The notes under the pieces are model-generated. The model saw nothing but the letters and a program-made list of their open reading frames with translations. It was not told where the DNA came from and did no database searches. Positions 49,683-59,431 of a DNA stretch of 64,000 nt are shown in pieces. A program made the translations under genes and the position numbers. This DNA is from Nitrosopumilus sp. b1 (GTDB taxonomy: Archaea > Thermoproteota > Nitrososphaeria > Nitrososphaerales > Nitrosopumilaceae): contig NZ_MU078715.1 of the NCBI RefSeq assembly GCF_014078545.1, forward strand, positions 1 to 64,000, given 5' to 3'. The first letter of the stretch is position 1. Each line of letters begins with the position of its first letter.

Positions 49683-51757
49683 ACTCGGTTATAGTGACCG
49701 GGTTTTGATTCATAAATAGATGCTTCGCGAAGCATTCTTCTAATGTAGTTTCTTGCTTCCTCCTCGGTAAATTTACCTGATTTTTCAAGCTCCTTTACAA
49801 AGAGTTTTTCTTCTACTGCTGTCTTGTTTTCTCCTTCCAAAGATTTTAGAACATCCATGAAGAGCTGCATCTTTGATACTTCACTTCTTGGTCTTCCTTG
49901 TAGGACACCTAGATCAACTTTACCGGTGTTTACATCCACTCCAGCATCTTGAAGCATGCTTTGAATTAGGAAGATCGCTCTTTCTGCATCTTCGCCATCG
50001 GCTTGATCTTTCATCAATAGTCTAGCTCGTGCAGTAGTCAAACGAATTAGTCCCTCAAGCTGTCTTGGAGTAACAGTAATCATCTCTTCAGAGTCAACAT
50101 TTCTCATCTTCATATAGTACTCTAGAATTTTTTCTTCAGCATCTTTAGTTAATACTGGATCAATTCGTTTAGAGTATGCAAGATATTTTGTCAAGATATC
50201 AACATCAATCAAAGAGCGATTCTCAACTCCTGCGGGAGTATGAAGATCAATAATGTGTTGTGCGATGGTGCGATCTCTTTCTTTTGATGGAATGTCTCGT
50301 ACGACAAATATCAGATCAAATCTTGTCAAAAGAGGAATCGGGAGATTTACATTTTCAGTGATATTTTTGAATGGATCATATTTTCCATACATTGGGTTTG
50401 CAGCTGCAAGAATAGAAGTTCTAGCGTTTAGTGTTGCAACGATTCCTCCTTTTGCAATGCTTGCAGATTGTTGTTCCATGACTTCGTGTAGTGCACTGCG
50501 GTCTTCAGGTTTCATCTTATCAAACTCATCAATGCAGACTAGTCCTTGGTCTCCAAGTACAACTGCTCCTGCCTCTAACATCATAATTCCACTCTTGTCT
50601 CTAACAACTGCTGCAGTAAGACCTGCTGCAGTAGAACCTCTACCGGAGGTGTAAAGACCTCTTGGTGCAATTCTAGCACAGAATTTTAGCATCTCACTTT
50701 TTGCGGTACCTGGATCTCCTACCAAAAATACGTTAATGTCACCACGAATCTTGCTTCCATCACCGAGTAGTCTTTGAGTAGAGCCAACGACTAGAAGCAA
50801 GATTGCTTCTTTGATAAGCATCTGGCCCTGAATGTGGGGGGCAAAAGAGTCTACTAGTCTTTGATAGATGTCAGGATTTCTTGCCAAAGATTTGATAATT
50901 TTTTCTTCTTCTGGTGAAATCTCTTCCCTCTCTGATTTTCTAGAGGTCTTTGAGCCACGGCCTCCTAGGAATTCAATGTTGTTACCATCAATTCTTAATC
51001 TATACAGCCCACTGTTTACCTTGCTTACTCCAGCAATGGGTTCTTGCTCGATTCTTACAATTCCAGTAAGGATGATTCTATCACCTGGTCTTGCGTTATC
51101 AACCAAGTCTTGCTTTATTGCCACATCAATATAGTGAGGGAGTTGACCGGGTGGAAGGTCTTCAGGAAGTTCTTGTAATCTTAAGATTTGAAAGTCTATG
51201 AATTTGCTAGTTTCAGGTTCAATGTCTAGTTCTCTATGAGTACATTTAGGATCACTGCATTTGTTTGGAGTATTGACACTCATTCCTTTTAGTAGAATGA
51301 TTTGTGTAAGGTGTCCATCAGGACATTTGTAGATTAGTTCTCTTGCAAGTGGCTTTACTTCGGAGGAACGAACTACCATTCCCGAGACACTGGTCATTCT
51401 GTTGATTACTTCGGCATTGATTTGTCTAAGGCTACGCTGAACTGGATAGTTGACAATACGTGCCCTAATGTCGTCTTTAATCTTTTCAGCATATTTTGAA
51501 AATCTTTCTTGAAGTATTTCCTTTATTGCGCGAGCGAATGCAGATAGAATTTGATCTGGATGTTCATTAAACCTTGAATCAATTTCTGGAAAAGAAACAA
51601 GATCATTGTAATCAATTACGATAAATTTGGAATTCTTTGGCATCATGCCATCGATCTGTTCAACATACTTGAAAGAGCCAGATTTGTCTTTGAATTGTAC
51701 AAGAAATGACTTTACCATGTCTGCAAGTGCAGACTCTGTCATCTGTTGAGTTTCCAT
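49679..51757 (-). CDS. mcm: MCM replicative helicase
   Basis: About 692 residues. The N-terminal part has a zinc site (C-rich KCSDPKCTH with an upstream CPDGH) and the AAA+ core has Walker A GDPGTAKSEML, Walker B VCIDEFDKM and the arginine-finger block LLTRFDLIF; IMMLEAGAVVLGDQG is the presensor insertion region. It unwinds DNA at the fork. The C-terminus is a winged helix (SKMQLFMDVLKSLEG...). I use ATG 51757; a TTG at 51763 would overlap the GINS stop. It sits between hel308 and the GINS gene. Confidence 0.96.
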   Translation of the reverse strand: METQQMTESALADMVKSFLVQFKDKSGSFKYVEQIDGMMPKNSKFIVIDYNDLVSFPEIDSRFNEHPDQILSAFARAIKEILQERFSKYAEKIKDDIRARIVNYPVQRSLRQINAEVINRMTSVSGMVVRSSEVKPLARELIYKCPDGHLTQIILLKGMSVNTPNKCSDPKCTHRELDIEPETSKFIDFQILRLQELPEDLPPGQLPHYIDVAIKQDLVDNARPGDRIILTGIVRIEQEPIAGVSKVNSGLYRLRIDGNNIEFLGGRGSKTSRKSEREEISPEEEKIIKSLARNPDIYQRLVDSFAPHIQGQMLIKEAILLLVVGSTQRLLGDGSKIRGDINVFLVGDPGTAKSEMLKFCARIAPRGLYTSGRGSTAAGLTAAVVRDKSGIMMLEAGAVVLGDQGLVCIDEFDKMKPEDRSALHEVMEQQSASIAKGGIVATLNARTSILAAANPMYGKYDPFKNITENVNLPIPLLTRFDLIFVVRDIPSKERDRTIAQHIIDLHTPAGVENRSLIDVDILTKYLAYSKRIDPVLTKDAEEKILEYYMKMRNVDSEEMITVTPRQLEGLIRLTTARARLLMKDQADGEDAERAIFLIQSMLQDAGVDVNTGKVDLGVLQGRPRSEVSKMQLFMDVLKSLEGENKTAVEEKLFVKELEKSGKFTEEEARNYIRRMLREASIYESKPGHYNRV

Positions 51758-51759
51758 CG

Positions 51760-52275
51760 TCAATTCAAATCACCTAAAATTTGTTTTGTGAATTCTTCGC
51801 TGATATTATGCAGGTTATTATAGAATTCCCTCTCCTCGACTGTCATCTTTTTTGCAAGATCAGCAGTCAGCTTAGAAGAATCTGCCAAATGAATAATTTT
51901 TCCGTGTCTTTTTCTAACAAGTGTGTTTAGCATGCTTTGGACTTTGTCAAAGTCTGACTCGTTTAGTCTTTTCATGTATGCCTTTAGCTTTATGTAAAAA
52001 TGTGGTTCTAATGTAGAAATCTCAAATGCCCCCTGAACATTTTCTTTAACAATTGCTTGTTTTAGCTCAACTACCATGTCTGTATCTTGAATTTGACCTA
52101 GCTTCTCTTTCTCCAACACAGATGCAACCCATCGTGGAATGTTGAGCATCTCGCCTTGATTTCCAGTAACGTTAACACCAGCAACATCAAGTTTTAGATC
52201 TTGCAGTAGGCTAACCTTTACGTCCTCAAGCTCAAAGGAGGTCCTGTGCACCTTTTCAAGGGATGCTGCGTTCAT
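51760..52275 (-). CDS. GINS complex subunit, Gins23-like
   Basis: A 171-residue protein. The small beta-type domain (VKVSLLQDLKLDVAGVNVTG, NIPRWVASVLEKEK) comes first and the helical domain (about 75-171) follows; this beta-then-alpha order marks the Psf2/Psf3-like Gins23 rather than Gins51. GINS links MCM and Cdc45/GAN into the active CMG-type helicase. It is the first gene of the gins-mcm-hel308 operon. Gins23 next to mcm is also known in Sulfolobus. Confidence 0.75.
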   Translation of the reverse strand: MNAASLEKVHRTSFELEDVKVSLLQDLKLDVAGVNVTGNQGEMLNIPRWVASVLEKEKLGQIQDTDMVVELKQAIVKENVQGAFEISTLEPHFYIKLKAYMKRLNESDFDKVQSMLNTLVRKRHGKIIHLADSSKLTADLAKKMTVEEREFYNNLHNISEEFTKQILGDLN

Positions 52276-52277
52276 GA

Positions 52278-52353
52278 GATCAATTTATCCCGGTTTGAAC
52301 TTGATGTATCGGATCGATCAATTCTGTTTACCAAAAGGTCAGATCAATTGATC
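52278..52353. promoter_or_regulatory. repeated GATCAATT motifs in the replication-gene promoter
   Basis: GATCAATT occurs directly three times at 52278-52285, 52316-52323 and 52342-52349; the last is part of the palindrome GATCAATTGATC (52342-52353). A TATA-like TGTATAAAT (52355-52363) for rfcS follows. The 121-base region divides the GINS operon from rfcS, so a shared regulator or origin-type protein could bind here. Confidence 0.5.
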
Positions 52354-52396
52354 CTGTATAAATCGTTTTTATGCGGGTAAGAAAATCATCAGATCG

Positions 52397-53356
52397 ATGG
52401 GTAATTCTCATTTTATGTGGGTAGAAAAATACAGGCCAGCAAAGCTATCTGAGATAGTAGATCAAAAAGAGATCATCGGTAGTCTTACTTCTCTTTTAAA
52501 AAATCAAGATGAGATGCCACATTTACTATTTTCAGGATCTGCAGGTATTGGCAAGACCACTGCAGCAGTCTGTATATCACGCCAAATTTTGGGAGAGCAT
52601 TGGAAGGATTACACACTTGAGCTAAATGCCTCAGATGAGCGTGGCATAAACATGGTAAGAGATAGGGTTAAAAAATTCTCAAGATTTGCAGGATTGGATA
52701 CTCAGATACCATTTAAGATAATTATTTTGGATGAGGCAGACGAGATGACATCAGATGCCCAGACTGCATTGCGTCGAATCATTGAAGACACTGCAAAATA
52801 TTGCAGATTTATTCTAATTGCAAATAATATCTCAAAGATTATTGCGCCAATTCAAAGTAGATGTGCAGTATTCAAATTTACATCAATTCCAGAAAAAGAT
52901 GTAATTGATCATCTAAAGGTTATAGCTAAGAAAGAAAAACTAAAGGCAGACGAAAAGGGCCTAAAGGCAATTTGTGATTATGCGGAAGGAGACATGAGGC
53001 ATTCAATTAACTTGTTGCAGGCAGCTGCTAGTTTGGGTGATATTACTGAGGAGCATGTAAAGGGTGCTGCAGGACTTTCAAAGACAAAAGATGTCAGTGA
53101 CATTCTAAAGCTTGCACTGGATGGAAAGATTTCAGAGGCAAGAGACAAGATGGTAGAGCTTGTCAAAGTATATGGCATGTCAGAATCAGATTTTCTAAAA
53201 TACATTAACTCTGCAGTCTTTAAGACAAAGCATGACAATCTAGGCGAAATTCTTGAGGTAATTGCAAAATATGATTATCGATTACTTATGGGCTCTAATC
53301 CAGAGATCCAATTGTCAGCACTTTTGGCTGAGCTTAGCAAGTTTGGAAAAAAGTAA
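52397..53356 (+). CDS. rfcS: replication factor C small subunit
   Basis: A 319-residue AAA+ clamp loader. Walker A is GSAGIGKTT (about 46-54), Walker B is IILDEADEM (about 109-117), and the SRC arginine-finger motif (about 153-155) is seen after ANNISKIIAPIQ. Four copies with one RFC-L form the loader of PCNA. The usual start MWVEKYRP is at residue 7, so the six extra residues may not exist. It is divergent from the GINS operon. Confidence 0.96.
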   Translation: MGNSHFMWVEKYRPAKLSEIVDQKEIIGSLTSLLKNQDEMPHLLFSGSAGIGKTTAAVCISRQILGEHWKDYTLELNASDERGINMVRDRVKKFSRFAGLDTQIPFKIIILDEADEMTSDAQTALRRIIEDTAKYCRFILIANNISKIIAPIQSRCAVFKFTSIPEKDVIDHLKVIAKKEKLKADEKGLKAICDYAEGDMRHSINLLQAAASLGDITEEHVKGAAGLSKTKDVSDILKLALDGKISEARDKMVELVKVYGMSESDFLKYINSAVFKTKHDNLGEILEVIAKYDYRLLMGSNPEIQLSALLAELSKFGKK

Positions 53357-53357
53357 G

Positions 53358-53441
53358 CGCAGAGAGAGGGATTTGAACCCCCGGGTGATTGCTCACACAG
53401 GCTCTCAAGGCCCGCGCCCTACCGAGCTAGGCGACCTCTGC
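53358..53441 (-). tRNA. tRNA-Ser (TGA)
   Basis: Minus-strand cloverleaf with a long variable arm: acceptor GCAGAGG/TCTCTGC, anticodon stem CGGGC/GCCTG with loop CTTGAGA (anticodon TGA), variable hairpin TGTGAGCAATCACC, T-arm GGGGG-TTCAAAT-CCCTC, discriminator G, which is typical of Ser. It ends two bases after the rfcS stop on the other strand. Confidence 0.92.
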
Positions 53442-53527
53442 GAACTTCGATGATATCAACTGATTAAAATTTGTTAAGAACGCTTAACGTAACAATGGAT
53501 CAAAAATAAAGAAAGAAAGATGTTGTT

Positions 53528-54088
<561 letters not shown>

Positions 54089-54186
54089 TTAAACCTAGAC
54101 AAACTTAGTCGCCACTAAATTTTCAGATCGCTAGAAATTAGAAATTATAACACCGTTTTTTCCTTACGTTCATATCTTTTCAGAAG

Positions 54187-54864
54187 ATGTCTGATTTGTT
54201 GGATATTTACAAATACGATATTTATCGTGGGCCAAACATTGGAATTTACACCAAGACAAACGACAGTTTTGTCTTTTTACCAAATGGATTTGCAAAAGAA
54301 AAATCAGATACACTTGCAAAATATTTGAAAACAGAAATTCTAATCACATCAATTGCAAACACAAGATTGATTGGAATTATGATGGCATTAAACAATAATG
54401 GAATTCTTTTACCTAGTACAGCATCAGAGCATGAGCTACAATTTTTGAAAAAAGAGACAGGGCTTAATGTAGAGATTTTGGATACAAAACACAATGCGCT
54501 AGGCAATATGATTGCAACAAATGATTCAGGTGCAATTGTTTCACCATCGATACCAAAAGAGTTGTTGAAAAAAATACAAGATGTGTTAGGAGTAGAAGTT
54601 TTACAAAAAAGAGTGGCAGGATATCACCAAGTCGGTGCGATGTTGGTATCAACTAGTCATGGCGGAATAATTCATCCAGAAACAGATGATGATGACATTA
54701 GAATAATATCAAATGTGTTAAAGACTGAGATAGAACCTGCAACTATTAATGGAGGAATTCCATTTGTAGGTTCCGGTGTTCTAGCAAATAATAATTCAGT
54801 CGTAGTTGGTTCATTTACTAGTGGGCCTGAAATAATGATGCTAACAAGAGCATTTCAAAGTTGA
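54187..54864 (+). CDS. eif6: translation initiation factor aIF-6
   Basis: A 225-residue protein of the eIF6 fold, made of five pseudo-repeats. Segments such as YRGPNIGIYTKTNDSF, ANTRLIGIMMALNNNGILLP, NMIATNDSGAIVSPSIPKE and VGAMLVSTSHGGIIHPETDDDD show the repeated pattern. aIF-6 binds the large ribosomal subunit and prevents early joining with the small one. Its stop overlaps the convergent hisS stop by 10 bases. Confidence 0.96.
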   Translation: MSDLLDIYKYDIYRGPNIGIYTKTNDSFVFLPNGFAKEKSDTLAKYLKTEILITSIANTRLIGIMMALNNNGILLPSTASEHELQFLKKETGLNVEILDTKHNALGNMIATNDSGAIVSPSIPKELLKKIQDVLGVEVLQKRVAGYHQVGAMLVSTSHGGIIHPETDDDDIRIISNVLKTEIEPATINGGIPFVGSGVLANNNSVVVGSFTSGPEIMMLTRAFQS

Positions 54865-56138
54865 AGATAAGATTTTGGATTCGATACTAATTCATCTAGA
54901 TTAATTTTAGATTCTTTTCCATCTTTCATATTACGTAGTACAATTTTTTTCTCTGCAAATTCGGTAGGTGCTACAATAATACTAAACATGGATTCAGATG
55001 CTGCATCCATCTGTTTTTTTAGCTGTCTGCCAACAAGATCCACAAGTGTAGGAACTTTTGCTTGTCGTAGTTTTGATGCAAGACTCATTGCATGAGGAAG
55101 CATCTCATCATTTACATATAAAACCGAAACTCTGGGTGGATTTTGTTTATTTTCAATTCCTTGATCCTTCATAGTGAGAATTATTCTCTCCACCCCTCCT
55201 GCAACGCCAGTTGCACCAATATCATTTCTTCCAAATGCTTCCGTTAATGCATCGTATCTTCCTCCACCTGCCAGTGCACCAAGATCTGAAGAGTCATCAA
55301 ATACTTCAAAGACAGTGCCAGAGTAATAATCCAGTCCGCGAACTATTCCAAAATTAATTCTAATATTTGATATCCCTCTGTTGTGTAAAGAATTCCACAA
55401 TCGCTTAAGATAATCCCATGATTCAATAGAGGAGACGTCTATTTTTTTCTCAATCTCTTCAGGACTGCCCTTGATACTGGCAAAATCAAGTAGTTTTTGA
55501 GTAAATTGATGACCAAGTGATTCTTCGTATTCTTTAATGAGTTCATCACGGGATTTTTTTGCCACTTTGTCAATCAGCCTAAAGGAATCAGCAAGAATTT
55601 TGTCATCAACAAATGAGGATTTTGTTTGAGGTATTTTTCTAATAAAAGACTCTACAAGCTTTCTATGATTAATTTCAATGACAATGTTTTTGAGTCCTAG
55701 TTTTTCAAAAAGTCTTGAAGTAAACTCTATTACTTCAGATTCAGATTCTAAGCTTGGTTTTCCAAATAATTCAATGTTCCATTGGTGAAAGAATCGATAT
55801 CGTCCTTTTTGGGGTTCATCATAACGCCATACTCCTCCAAAGGATCCAAGTTTTGCAGGAAGTTTCAATGATTTTTGTGATGCAACATACCTTGTCAATC
55901 CCACGGTGAAATCAAATCGTAATGCAATCTCGCGTTCCCCTTTGTCTTTGAAAAAATAAATCTCTTCACGAATAGCTGGACCAGACTTAGCCTCCAATGT
56001 GGAAAGGGATTCGATTGGAGATGGATCCATTAGTGAAAAACCGAAAATTTGTGCAGTCTCTAGGAATTTTTCTCTTACATATTCTATTTGGTATAATTCT
56101 TCAGGATCAAAGTCCTTCATACCTCTAGGTAGTTCCAA
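54855..56138 (-). CDS. hisS: histidyl-tRNA synthetase
   Basis: A 427-residue class II synthetase. Motif 2 is seen as YDEPQKGRYRFFHQWNIELFG (about 110-130), the His-specific GGGRYDAL at about 293-300, and LDYYSGTVFEVF as the His-A block. The C-terminal anticodon-binding domain begins around 335. It charges tRNA-His; no other synthetase lies here. It begins PRGMKDFDPEELYQI as expected. Confidence 0.96.
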   Translation of the reverse strand: MELPRGMKDFDPEELYQIEYVREKFLETAQIFGFSLMDPSPIESLSTLEAKSGPAIREEIYFFKDKGEREIALRFDFTVGLTRYVASQKSLKLPAKLGSFGGVWRYDEPQKGRYRFFHQWNIELFGKPSLESESEVIEFTSRLFEKLGLKNIVIEINHRKLVESFIRKIPQTKSSFVDDKILADSFRLIDKVAKKSRDELIKEYEESLGHQFTQKLLDFASIKGSPEEIEKKIDVSSIESWDYLKRLWNSLHNRGISNIRINFGIVRGLDYYSGTVFEVFDDSSDLGALAGGGRYDALTEAFGRNDIGATGVAGGVERIILTMKDQGIENKQNPPRVSVLYVNDEMLPHAMSLASKLRQAKVPTLVDLVGRQLKKQMDAASESMFSIIVAPTEFAEKKIVLRNMKDGKESKINLDELVSNPKSYLQL

Positions 56139-56195
56139 GTTATCATGTCATTTCATGATTATGATTTAAGACTTTGCTGTAATGAAATTTTCAAT

Positions 56196-56558
56196 TCATT
56201 TTAGAAGATTTAACTCTGCCATGGTAATCTCACCAGATATTCTTACCTGTAAGTCATTGGCATCATGGAAAGTAATATTCTCATTTGGATTGTCAATTTT
56301 TTGCTTAATATCTAATATGTGCTCATCTACTTGACTCTGAAGTTCATATAATGCTTTGAGATATTTCTCATCATCAATCTCACCCATGTAATATTGATTC
56401 ATCTGCTTCTCTAGGCTTCTCTGAATTTTGTAGTTATCATCTGCCAGTTGTTTTTTTACTTCTAAGACTTCATCATATGTGGTAGAGTCATAAAGAAAAA
56501 CAAACAGCACAGAGCCTACTGCTGTTAGAATTAGTAGTATTAATGATACGGGAATCAT
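56196..56558 (-). CDS. membrane-anchored coiled-coil protein
   Basis: About 120 residues. An N-terminal hydrophobic helix (IPVSLILLILTAVGSVLFVFLY) anchors a long charged helix (about 25-90, for example LEVKKQLADDNYKIQRSLEKQ) that should form a coiled coil, then a short tail. No family is recognised. I take ATG 56558; a TTG at 56564 precedes. It is between hisS and a multi-helix membrane protein on the same strand. Confidence 0.6.
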   Translation of the reverse strand: MIPVSLILLILTAVGSVLFVFLYDSTTYDEVLEVKKQLADDNYKIQRSLEKQMNQYYMGEIDDEKYLKALYELQSQVDEHILDIKQKIDNPNENITFHDANDLQVRISGEITMAELNLLK

Positions 56559-56626
56559 AAACAATTTTTGATATAAACTCCATTTAAGAAACTAGATGTC
56601 CAGAATATACAGAATGGGTTGAGAGG

Positions 56627-57670
56627 CTACTCTCTAATCATTTTCTTAATCAGTAATGATCCAACTAATCCAAATATTGCACCCGGAACCATAGTGATTC
56701 CCCAATATTGAAAAACAAGATTAGGATATAGGTGTAAAACATCATAAGCTAATACATCTGGAGACAATTCAAAGAGAAGAAAAGTCATAGTTACCAAAGG
56801 AAAACAGTAGACAAAGAACATTGAGCCTATAATTGTGCCAGATATCTTTTCAGAGTGTCTTATTCTCTTTTTAATAATAATTTCTGCAATCACTGATGCA
56901 ATAATTGGTGCAGCGTACAACGGGATGTATTGGTAAAGTAATTCATTTGTAAGAATATCAGAAGTGATGTTTAGAAAAACTAGAGAGATAATGGATATAA
57001 TCCCTGCCCCAAATCCAACAAATCTTACCGCAGAAAGAAATATCATAGAACCGACAAGCGGCAGCCCAAAAGATAATCCAACTGCGACGTATGGATCTGG
57101 ATTAAAGTTGTGAGTCTCCCCTTCAGAAATTGGAAGAGTAAACATGAAATTAAATGAAATTGAAATAAACCAAAAAACTCCAAAGGAAACCGGTAAAATG
57201 ATTTTATAAAAATTGACGTTTCCACCAAAATGTATTTTCATTCTGGTAATTCCTATAACAGAACCTAATGCAACCATCATCATTCCAAGCAAAATGACAA
57301 TATGAGTAGGACTAAGAAGTCCATCTATACCAAATGCCTCATGCCAGTAAAAATCACCAGGTCCTGCAATCAATTGCAAAACAGCACCGATGATAATCAT
57401 TTTTACACCTAGTGAAACCGAGTTTTGCCGTATCTCTTTTTTAAAAAATAAAATCCCCAATCCAAGAACTGCACTAATTACACCAACTCCGACTCCAGAA
57501 TACAAAATCAAATGAGATGGAGTAAAGAAAGTATCTGGTATGTTTAGAAGATGAGAGGTAACATCCCAGCTTCCACCCCATATTGCTATGGCAGAACCAG
57601 ACATGGCAATTAGAAACGAAATTAAAAGTATATTTTGAGATTTAGAGTATTCTAAATTTCTAGATTCCAT
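56627..57670 (-). CDS. multi-helix membrane protein, unknown function
   Basis: A 347-residue protein with about 9-10 hydrophobic segments. Notable polar residues include the GGSWDVTSHLLNIPDTFFTPSH loop after the first helix and FYWHEAFGIDGLLSPTHI near residue 110; both carry His and Asp near the membrane face and look like repeat halves of one design. That pairing (SHL/SH and SPTH) suggests metal or heme binding. No family is recognised. It shares orientation with the coiled-coil gene and lies 62 bases upstream of it. Confidence 0.6.
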   Translation of the reverse strand: MESRNLEYSKSQNILLISFLIAMSGSAIAIWGGSWDVTSHLLNIPDTFFTPSHLILYSGVGVGVISAVLGLGILFFKKEIRQNSVSLGVKMIIIGAVLQLIAGPGDFYWHEAFGIDGLLSPTHIVILLGMMMVALGSVIGITRMKIHFGGNVNFYKIILPVSFGVFWFISISFNFMFTLPISEGETHNFNPDPYVAVGLSFGLPLVGSMIFLSAVRFVGFGAGIISIISLVFLNITSDILTNELLYQYIPLYAAPIIASVIAEIIIKKRIRHSEKISGTIIGSMFFVYCFPLVTMTFLLFELSPDVLAYDVLHLYPNLVFQYWGITMVPGAIFGLVGSLLIKKMIRE

Positions 57671-57766
57671 ATTTTTACGCCTTTAAAGATCTGATTTAAG
57701 ACTTGGGATTTGATTTCATCATCCATCTTCCTATCTATTAATACTGCATAGTATTTTGAAAAGTAA

Positions 57767-58183
57767 TTGAGTTACAAATTCCTTGAACATGCAACAGATG
57801 CAATCATTGAAGTGACTGCCCCAAATTTGAATGAGGCATTTACTCAAGCAGGATTGGCAGTAGTCGACACTACACTAGATATAAAATCGGTTAAAGAAGA
57901 AGAGGAGAGATATGTGTCTGTAGCTGGCTCCACCCTAGATTATCTCTTATTTGATTGGCTTGAGGCAGTAATTTATCAATTAATTACTGAAGGATTTGCA
58001 ATCTGCAGATTTTCTGTAAAGATTACAAAAGAAACATCTTACACCTTAGAAGCGACAGTATATGGAGAGCAGATTGATTTGAAGAAGCATCACTTCAAAG
58101 TAGAGATAAAAGCACCAACATTTCATGAAATGGAAATAAAGCAAAATGGTGAGATATACATGAAATTTTTGTTAGACCTGTAG
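57767..58183 (+). CDS. archease (RtcB cofactor)
   Basis: A 138-residue protein. It begins YKFLEHATDAIIEV, the archease signature with a conserved metal-binding Asp, and contains LLFDWLEAVIYQL (about 62-74), the next conserved block. Archease activates the RNA ligase RtcB by promoting its guanylylation, and so supports tRNA splicing and RNA repair. The start is TTG. This fits with the spliced tRNA-Glu at 4.9 kb; RtcB itself is not in the window. Confidence 0.92.
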   Translation: MSYKFLEHATDAIIEVTAPNLNEAFTQAGLAVVDTTLDIKSVKEEEERYVSVAGSTLDYLLFDWLEAVIYQLITEGFAICRFSVKITKETSYTLEATVYGEQIDLKKHHFKVEIKAPTFHEMEIKQNGEIYMKFLLDL

Positions 58184-58217
58184 ATTATTTTATAATGGAA
58201 TATGTTGTACAAAATAC

Positions 58218-58628
58218 ATGGAAGATGAAGAGTTAGAGAAAATAAAGCAAAGAAAACTTCAAGAGATGATTTCTGCACAAAAAGAGATGCAAGAACAATC
58301 TCAGGTAAGTGTTTTGGAATTAGATTCTACAAATTTTGATAGCACTATTGCTTCAAATAATCTTGTTTTGGTAGATTTTTGGGCCGAATGGTGTGGTCCA
58401 TGCAAAATAATGCATCCAGTTTTTGAGAGAATGGCAAAAAAATATCGTGAAATTAAATTTGCTAGAGTTAATGTTGATTCAAACCAGCCTATTGCCCAAA
58501 AATTTGGTGTTCAGGCAATTCCAACTTTTATTATGTTTCAGGGAGGCCAAGAGGCAAAGCGTATGATGGGAGCAGTTGGTGAGCCAGGCATACACATGAT
58601 TGCAAAAAAATTCTTAAACATTAATTAA
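58218..58628 (+). CDS. trxA: thioredoxin with N-terminal extension
   Basis: A 136-residue thioredoxin. The catalytic WCGPC is at 58-62, with FWAEWCGPCKIMHP; the cis-Pro block AIPTFIMF follows. About 30 extra residues at the N-terminus are highly charged (DEELEKIKQRKLQEM) and form a helix not found in standard thioredoxins. It donates electrons to reductases and peroxiredoxins such as the one at 16.3 kb. It starts 34 bases after archease, perhaps in one transcript. Confidence 0.94.
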   Translation: MEDEELEKIKQRKLQEMISAQKEMQEQSQVSVLELDSTNFDSTIASNNLVLVDFWAEWCGPCKIMHPVFERMAKKYREIKFARVNVDSNQPIAQKFGVQAIPTFIMFQGGQEAKRMMGAVGEPGIHMIAKKFLNIN

Positions 58629-58737
58629 AAATCGGACAAATTTATCTGAAGTATCTACTTTTGTTGTAGAACTATACGTGTCTGGTTTACTTTCTTTAGC
58701 TTTGATAATTAAGAATAAACCATATGATTCATAGAAA

Positions 58738-59382
58738 ATGGCTAATTTTGAGCAATCTTGGTCAAAACCACAATCACCCGGAATGGCTGATCAAATTCGT
58801 GGAACGATCAAAAAAGAAGGTCCGTTGAAGCCCAAAGTAGAAAATGCAATGAGAAAGATGTCTCAACCAATTGCAAAATTGGATTACATGTCAAATAAAT
58901 TGGCAGAAAAAGACGCTAAACTTTTCAAACGCATTGTTGAGGCAAGACAGAGACATGATTTAGGGATGGCAAGAGCACTTGCAAACGAACTTGTCGAATT
59001 GAGAAAAAACGAGAAGAAAGTTAGCGGTATGCGTGTCGCTCTAGAACAAGTACAGCTTAGATTAACTACAGTAAACGAAGTTGGAGATGTTGTTGCATCA
59101 TTACAGCCAGCATTAGAAACAATGCGTGTAATGGGCCCAGCTCTTGCAAAATTCATGCCAGAAGCAAGTGCAGAATTCGAATCAATGGGAAGTGCATTAG
59201 GCGGCATGATGTCCAATACATTTGAAGGATCGTTTGATTCTGATGTTGGAACATCAGCTGATACAGATGCAATATTGAGTGAGGCTTCTGCAGTTGCAGG
59301 TGCACAGATTGGTGAAAAATTCCCATCTGTACCGACTTCTATTCGTTCATCACTAGATGAATCATCTGCTGAAAGCTACTAA
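58738..59382 (+). CDS. cdvB: ESCRT-III-like cell division protein CdvB
   Basis: A 214-residue protein of the Snf7/ESCRT-III type. The four-helix core covers about 22-150 with a basic first helix (KVENAMRKMSQPIAKLDYMSNK) and a Met/Ala/Glu-rich region (MGPALAKFMPEASAEFESMG). The C-terminal tail (about 160-214) is acidic and Ser-rich, as in membrane-remodelling regulators. It forms the division ring in Thaumarchaeota with CdvA and CdvC (not in the window). It is longer than paralogues CdvB1 and B2 of Sulfolobus lacking a winged helix. No broken-winged-helix motif is seen. Confidence 0.92.
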   Translation: MANFEQSWSKPQSPGMADQIRGTIKKEGPLKPKVENAMRKMSQPIAKLDYMSNKLAEKDAKLFKRIVEARQRHDLGMARALANELVELRKNEKKVSGMRVALEQVQLRLTTVNEVGDVVASLQPALETMRVMGPALAKFMPEASAEFESMGSALGGMMSNTFEGSFDSDVGTSADTDAILSEASAVAGAQIGEKFPSVPTSIRSSLDESSAESY

Positions 59383-59431
59383 GATTACTTTTTTTATTTT
59401 TTATATTCTAAAAAATCTCTAATTATATTGA

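Noticed and set aside
53458-53510. Inverted repeat GTTAAG-AACG-CTTAAC after tRNA-Ser
   Set aside because: Six-bp arms in an AT-rich gap; it could be a terminator or promoter part, but signal is too weak.
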